Below the pieces are notes generated by a model, which ran no database searches, was not told the DNA's origin, and saw only the letters and a program-made list of their open reading frames with translations. A stretch of DNA of 64,000 nt. Origin: Mycobacterium avium subsp. avium. Its GTDB lineage: Bacteria > Actinomycetota > Actinomycetes > Mycobacteriales > Mycobacteriaceae. The translations under genes and the position numbers were made by a program. The stretch covers positions 3,968,001 to 4,032,000 of the forward strand of contig NZ_CP046507.1 of NCBI RefSeq assembly GCF_009741445.1, read 5' to 3'. Within the stretch, counting starts at the first letter, position 1; each line of letters opens with the position of its first letter. Below are positions 59,603-64,000 of this stretch, piece by piece.

Positions 59603-60186
59603 TTGGCCGACAGGCTGGCCAGCGCGTATTCGCTGACCGCGATCAGGGCGTCGGTCGCCGACCGGCGGTCCCTGGCGTCGACGGTGATCACCGGGATGTG
59701 CGGCGGCAGCGTCAGCGCCTCGCGCACCTCCTCGACCGGGTAGCGGGGCGCCCCGTCGAACTCGTTGACCGCGACCAGGAACGGCAGGTTGCGGTGCTCG
59801 AAGAAGTCCACGGCGGCGAAGCTGTCCTGCAGCCGCCGGCAGTCGACCAGCACCACCGCGCCGATCGCGCCGCGCACCAGGTCGTCCCACATGAACCAGA
59901 ACCGGCGCTGCCCCGGCGTGCCGAACAGGTACAGCACCAGATCGTCGGCCAGGGTGATCCGGCCGAAGTCCATCGCCACCGTGGTGGTCCGCTTGTCGGG
60001 CGTGGCCTCCAGCGCGTCCACGCCGGTCGAGGCGTCGGTGAGCATGGCCTCGGTGCGCAGCGGCATGATCTCCGACACCGCCCCGACGAACGTGGTCTTG
60101 CCGGCGCCGAATCCGCCGGCGATCACGATCTTGGTCGACGCGTGGTCGCCGGAGTCAAGCTGCACGTCAGAGTGCGCGTAAGCCAC
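59599..60186 (-). CDS. Conservon GTPase MfpB-like (Rv3362c)
   Basis: A 195-aa small GTPase of the bacterial conservon type, orthologous to Rv3362c and called MfpB in mycobacteria. Walker A is GGFGAGKT at 24-31, the G3-like motif GTPGQ at 89-93 and the base-recognition motif NEFD at 141-144 (N-x-x-D). It overlaps the DUF742 gene by 20 bases and mfpA by 4, so all are coupled. It likely acts with the kinase, roadblock and DUF742 proteins at the membrane. Confidence 0.9.
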   Translation of the reverse strand: MAYAHSDVQLDSGDHASTKIVIAGGFGAGKTTFVGAVSEIMPLRTEAMLTDASTGVDALEATPDKRTTTVAMDFGRITLADDLVLYLFGTPGQRRFWFMWDDLVRGAIGAVVLVDCRRLQDSFAAVDFFEHRNLPFLVAVNEFDGAPRYPVEEVREALTLPPHIPVITVDARDRRSATDALIAVSEYALASLSAN

Positions 60187-60541
60187 GCAGGGTCCTTCCT
60201 ATCAGTTCGTGGCGCTCATCCCTGGTCGAACGCTCGGACAACGTCTTGTGCACCCGAAGGTAGCCGGACAACACCAGATCGCCGACCAGGACGCGCGCCA
60301 CGCCCAGCGGCAGGTCCAGCCGGGCCGAGATCTCGGCGACCGACGGGCTGTCCAGGCACAGCCGCACGATCCTGCCGCGCGCGTCGCCGGGCGGCCACCG
60401 GTGCGTCAGGCCGGCCTGCAACGTCTGGATCGGCGCCTCCACCGGCAGGTCGACGGTGGTGTCGGTGCGCCCCGACGTCAGCGTGTACGGCCGGACCAGA
60501 TTCCCGCTGCGGGAGGTCGGCCAGGTCTCGGGGGTGTCCAT
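60167..60541 (-). CDS. DUF742 conservon protein (Rv3363c)
   Basis: A 124-aa DUF742 protein with a winged-helix-like second half (SVAEISARLDLPLGVARVLVGDLV) after the VRPYTLTSGRT start. It is the third conservon component. Its exact role is unknown; the fold suggests protein or DNA contact. It starts 7 bases after the roadblock gene. Confidence 0.9.
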   Translation of the reverse strand: MDTPETWPTSRSGNLVRPYTLTSGRTDTTVDLPVEAPIQTLQAGLTHRWPPGDARGRIVRLCLDSPSVAEISARLDLPLGVARVLVGDLVLSGYLRVHKTLSERSTRDERHELIGRTLRGLRAL

Positions 60542-60548
60542 CGGGCGC

Positions 60549-60971
60549 TCACGAGACGCTGGACCGGCGGGTGGACTGCACCACCCCGCCCACCCGCTCG
60601 ACGAGGACGGCCATCTCGTAGCCGATCTGACCGATGTCGCAGGACGCCGCGGCGAGCGTGGCCAGATGCGAGCCGTCCCCGACCTGCATCAGCAGCAGGT
60701 AGCCGTTGGACATCTCGACCACCGACTGCAGCACCTGCCCGCCCTCGAACAGCTGGGCGGCGCCCGTTGCGAGGCTGGCCAGCCCGGAGGCGACGGCGGC
60801 CAGCTGGTCGGCGCGTTCGCGCGGCAGGTGTTCGCTGGCGGCGACGGGCAGCCCGTCGACGGACACCAGCAGCGCGTGCGCGACGCCGGGGACCTCGCGG
60901 GCGAACTTCGTCACCAACCAGTCCAGCGACCGGTCCGGGGCTGCAGACCAGGAATTGTCGGGTGCGGTCAT
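60549..60971 (-). CDS. Roadblock/LC7-domain protein (Rv3364c)
   Basis: A 140-aa roadblock/LC7 protein, a family that regulates small GTPases. The fold is seen in HALLVSVDGLPVAAS, ADQLAAVASGLASL and NGYLLLMQVGDGS. The ATG at 60971 overlaps the kinase stop (ATGA). In M. tuberculosis Rv3364c has also been linked to cathepsin G inhibition, which cannot be judged here. Confidence 0.9.
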   Translation of the reverse strand: MTAPDNSWSAAPDRSLDWLVTKFAREVPGVAHALLVSVDGLPVAASEHLPRERADQLAAVASGLASLATGAAQLFEGGQVLQSVVEMSNGYLLLMQVGDGSHLATLAAASCDIGQIGYEMAVLVERVGGVVQSTRRSSVS

Positions 60972-63802
60972 TGTTGGTCGGGTCCTTCGCTGCTTTCCCG
61001 GGCGTGCGACCGTCCGGTGCGCACGCCACCGAAATGGCTGCTGAACGAGGCGCGGACCGCCTCGGGGTCGCGGGCGACGGCCGCGTGCTGCGGCCGGCGC
61101 GGCGCGGGTGAGCGGCCGTTGAGCCCCGGCTCGTCGTCGGGTTCGGCCGCGGCCCCGTGGGCGCCACCCGGCACCAGCCGGGCGCCGGGGGTGCGCACGG
61201 GCAGGCCGTGGTCGGTGGTGTGCGACTCGACGGGCTTGTCCTCGGCAGCGGCCGCCAGCGTCCAGCCCCGGTCCCACACCGACTGCCAGTCCAGGTCGGG
61301 GCTGTTGACCAGGTCGTGCGGGTCGCCCAGCATCTCCGAGAGCATGCGCCGGTAGATGACGTCGTCGTCGGCCGGGCCGGTGCTGGCGGCGGGCGGAATG
61401 GAGGCGTCGGGCTTCGGCTTCGGGGCAGGTTTCGGGGGCGCCTCGGGCGGCGTCTCGGTGCGCGGGCGGGCGGCGAAGAAGGCCGAGGTGTCCGACGCCG
61501 CGCGGGCCGGCCGGGGCGCCGGCTGCTGCGGTTCGGGGGCCGGCTCGGGCGCCCGTTCCGGGGCCGGCCTGGGCGCCGGGCTGGCCTCCCACCAGGGCTT
61601 CGCCAGCTCACGGCGCTGCCGGCGGGGCTGCGGTTCGGCCGGCGGGGCGGGAACCGCGGCAACATCCGCGATGCCGCTGGACCCAGGATTGCGGCGGGGC
61701 AGCAGGGTGACCGGCGGTGTGGACGCGTCGCCGGCGTTGCGGGTGCCGCGCGCGGCCGGCTGCTGGGTGCCGTCGTGCCGGCCGCCCTCCTCGGCGGGTG
61801 CGGCGATGGCGCTGGCGAGTTTGGCGCTCGGCGACGAGACCGCCCGGATGTGCCGGGGCCCGGACGGCTCGGCGACGACCCGGCCGGCGAGCACCGTCGG
61901 CGGCAGGTACACCTCGGCGGTGGTGCCCGAGCCGGATTCGTTGGCCGCCGGGCCGCGCAACCCCACCCGCATCCCGTGCCAGGCCGCGATCCGGCCCACC
62001 ACGAAAAGGCCGAGATGCCGGGCGTTTTCGGGATGCGGGTCGGGGTTGGCGTCGCCGCCGGCCTGCAGCCGCATGTTGGCGATGCGCCGGTCGGCGTCGT
62101 TCATCCCCAGGCCGGAGTCGGCGATGCGCACCACCACTCCCCCGTCACCGCCGCGCGACGCCGACACCCGGGCCGAGGTGGTCGGCGGCGAGTACCGCAG
62201 CGCGTTGTCGATCAGCTCGGCGAACAGGTGGATGGCGCCGCCGGCGGCCGCCCCGAGCAGCGAGCACTCGGGCAGCCCGGCGATCTCGACCCGGCGGTAG
62301 TCCTCCACCTCGGACACCGCGGCGTTGATCACGGTGGCCAGCGGCACCGGATCGCGCTGGTCGCGCGCCAGCTTCGCGCCGGCCAGCACCAGCAGGTTGG
62401 CGCTGTTGCGGCGCAGCCGGGCCGCCAGATGGTCCAGCCGGAACAGGTTGTCCAGCCGTTCGGGATTGTCCTCGTTGCGCTCCAGCCGGTCGATGAGCGC
62501 CAGCTGCTGGTCGACCAGCGAGCGGCTGCGCCGCGACATGGTCTCGAACATGTCGTTGACCAGCAGCCGCAGCCGCGCCTCGTCGCCGGCCAGCAGTAGG
62601 GCCTGGGTGTGCAGCTCGTCCACGGCGTGCGCGACCTGGCCGATCTCCTCGGTGGTGTACACCGGCAGCGGAGCCGGAATCGGTTCGGCCCCACCGGCTT
62701 TCACGTGTGCGATCTCCTCCTCGAGATCGGTGTGGGCCACCTTAAGCGCGCCGTCGCGCAGCGTGCGCAGCGGCCGCACCAGGGCCCGCGCCACCAGCAG
62801 CACCACCGCCAGCGCGATCACGATGGCGGCCAGCACCAGGGCGGTGTCCAGGATGGCCGAGTTGCGCCGTTCGGCGGCCTGCGCGTGCACCGACTTGGTC
62901 ACCGACGCGGTGGTGCTCTTGATGACCTGGTCGGCGATGTCGTCGGTGGTCTGGATCGAGCGCAGCAGGTCGGGGTTGTCGACGAGCACGCTGGCCGGGT
63001 CGGACATGATCGCCATCCGGCTGACCATCTGCTGTTGCAGCGTCTTGGCCTCGGGCGATCCGGCGCCGAGCACCTCGCTCATGCCGAACAGCGTCGACGG
63101 TTCGGTGCCGGCCAGGGTCGCCATCGAGGTGCGCAGCTGCGGCTCGGGCAGCTCGGCTCCCCGGGTGACCAGGATCTTCTGCATGGTCATCTGCCCGCGG
63201 GCGCCGACCGCCCGGCTCAGGCCCTGGGCCTGCGCCCGGATCCGCTCGTCGTCGACCCGCACCGACGCGTTGATGACGTTTTCGGCGGTCAACAGGATCG
63301 GCGCGTAGAAGGTCACCCGCTCCCGCAGGCCGAGGCTGCCCTCGGCCACCTTGTTCACCAGCATTTGGCCGGCGTCCAGCAGGTTGTTCACCCCGGCGCG
63401 GACGTCGTCGGTGACGTCGGTGTCGCCCAGCCGGGTCTGCAGTTCGTTCTTGCGGGCCTCGTAGTTCTTCTTGGCGCCCTCGGCGTCGCGCCCGGCGGAG
63501 CCGGCCAGCAGCGCGACGTCCAGCGCCGACATGTACTTGGTGATCGCCGGGACGACGTCGGCGCGGGCGGCGGCCAGCCGCAGGCCCGCCGCGTTGGCCA
63601 TCGCGCCGTGGATGCGCAGCACCCCGAAAACCGTCGCCAGCATCAGCGGAACCAGGACGATGGCCAGCACTTTCCACCGCACCGGCCAGTTGCTCAGCGA
63701 CCAGGCCGGCGGGCGTTTGGCCGGCACGGCGCCGCCGCCCAGCGGTGCGGGCCCGGGGGCTTCCGCCGCGGCCGGTTCGGCCGGGCGGCTGAACATGGTC
63801 AC
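60968..63802 (-). CDS. Nitrate-sensing-type sensor histidine kinase (Rv3365c)
   Basis: A 944-aa membrane kinase-like protein heading the conservon. A proline-rich start leads to a membrane helix (WKVLAIVLVPLMLATVFGV), an extracellular NIT-like domain of about 250 residues, a second helix (LVLAAIVIALAVVLLVARAL), HAMP, a dimerisation part with LDHLAARLRRNS (H near 458) and an ATPase with LIDNALRYSPP and DSGLGM. The last 300 residues are Pro/Ala-rich and disordered. No response regulator is nearby, as usual for conservons. The start is GTG 63802 or ATG 63796. Confidence 0.88.
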   Translation of the reverse strand: MTMFSRPAEPAAAEAPGPAPLGGGAVPAKRPPAWSLSNWPVRWKVLAIVLVPLMLATVFGVLRIHGAMANAAGLRLAAARADVVPAITKYMSALDVALLAGSAGRDAEGAKKNYEARKNELQTRLGDTDVTDDVRAGVNNLLDAGQMLVNKVAEGSLGLRERVTFYAPILLTAENVINASVRVDDERIRAQAQGLSRAVGARGQMTMQKILVTRGAELPEPQLRTSMATLAGTEPSTLFGMSEVLGAGSPEAKTLQQQMVSRMAIMSDPASVLVDNPDLLRSIQTTDDIADQVIKSTTASVTKSVHAQAAERRNSAILDTALVLAAIVIALAVVLLVARALVRPLRTLRDGALKVAHTDLEEEIAHVKAGGAEPIPAPLPVYTTEEIGQVAHAVDELHTQALLLAGDEARLRLLVNDMFETMSRRSRSLVDQQLALIDRLERNEDNPERLDNLFRLDHLAARLRRNSANLLVLAGAKLARDQRDPVPLATVINAAVSEVEDYRRVEIAGLPECSLLGAAAGGAIHLFAELIDNALRYSPPTTSARVSASRGGDGGVVVRIADSGLGMNDADRRIANMRLQAGGDANPDPHPENARHLGLFVVGRIAAWHGMRVGLRGPAANESGSGTTAEVYLPPTVLAGRVVAEPSGPRHIRAVSSPSAKLASAIAAPAEEGGRHDGTQQPAARGTRNAGDASTPPVTLLPRRNPGSSGIADVAAVPAPPAEPQPRRQRRELAKPWWEASPAPRPAPERAPEPAPEPQQPAPRPARAASDTSAFFAARPRTETPPEAPPKPAPKPKPDASIPPAASTGPADDDVIYRRMLSEMLGDPHDLVNSPDLDWQSVWDRGWTLAAAAEDKPVESHTTDHGLPVRTPGARLVPGGAHGAAAEPDDEPGLNGRSPAPRRPQHAAVARDPEAVRASFSSHFGGVRTGRSHARESSEGPDQQ

Positions 63803-64000
63803 GTCGTCGCGGCCGCGCGACCGGCCGCTGCGCTCAGCGCTGAAACAAACCCGAGGCTCATGAAACTTCCTGCTTTATTTCGCCATTTCGCCCGCCGCGC
63901 GCCAGATCGGCGTGTGCGTAAGTGTGGCAACCCGACGAGTATGACAGCCCGCGGGCCAGGCCACCAGAATCGTCACTGAGCAGACAGGTCCCTCCAAGGT

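Noticed and set aside
63803..64000. Possible gene or promoter at the right edge
   Set aside because: No frame with protein-like composition and no clear TANNNT box close to the kinase start; left unannotated.
1..64000. CRISPR array, tRNA or rRNA genes
   Set aside because: No spaced identical repeats with unique spacers and no cloverleaf or rRNA-like stretch were noticed; a dedicated scan would be decisive.

Overview
The window is high-GC actinobacterial DNA from a slow-growing Mycobacterium, most likely a member of the Mycobacterium avium complex. The evidence is gene order: most of it follows the M. tuberculosis segment from nei (Rv3297) to the sensor kinase Rv3365c, recalled from memory, with two PPE genes, two 13E12 genes, mfpA and lineage-specific insertions and losses. 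No tRNA, rRNA or CRISPR array was found.

Layout. 1-5.1 kb: the 3' end of an Nei-type DNA glycosylase, lpqC, small secreted proteins and two tandem PPE genes. 5.1-17.7 kb: a membrane protein, an RluA-type pseudouridine synthase, glpD2, lpdA, a cyclotransferase-like gene, two M20 amidohydrolases, a cutinase, and the salvage and sugar-phosphate genes deoD, pmmB and upp, then sapM. 17.7-23 kb: an acidic two-domain protein, two convergent VWA membrane proteins, a 13E12 HNH protein and a small membrane protein. 23-30.4 kb: the nucleoside salvage operon cdd-deoA-add, the divergent sdhCDAB operon and an AhpD-like gene. 30.4-39.4 kb: sigJ, a class III aminotransferase, dacB1-sugI-nagA, a guanidine-III riboswitch with a Gdx-type guanidinium exporter, a YihY-like protein and trpS. 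39.4-47.5 kb: a frameshifted alpha/beta hydrolase, tandem icd2-icd1 encoding two unrelated isocitrate dehydrogenases, a SAM-IV riboswitch with a possible leader peptide ahead of metC-metX, and a methyltransferase. 47.5-51.4 kb: a second 13E12 gene, an IS110-family element and a secreted DUF732 protein. 51.4-64 kb: folD, a frameshifted flavin oxidoreductase, two tandem FHA-domain ABC exporters, and the conservon of nitrate-sensing-type kinase, roadblock, DUF742, GTPase and MfpA.

The strongest regulatory signals are RNA-based. The guanidine-III aptamer lies directly against the Shine-Dalgarno of an SMR protein that keeps the guanidinium-site residues E13, W16, S42, Y59 and W62. The SAM-IV aptamer begins exactly where its promoter predicts transcription to start, and is followed by a 19-codon frame ending Arg-Arg-Cys. 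Many starts sit 6-8 bases after a TANNNT box, the arrangement expected of leaderless mRNAs, and this was used to choose several starts.

Other points are two single-base frameshifts in G-rich runs, an upp gene whose tail runs antisense into pmmB, a probable AUU start codon, FHA1 degeneration in one of the twin exporters, and short intergenic repeats. All assignments come from reading the sequence and recalled family knowledge; no database search was run.
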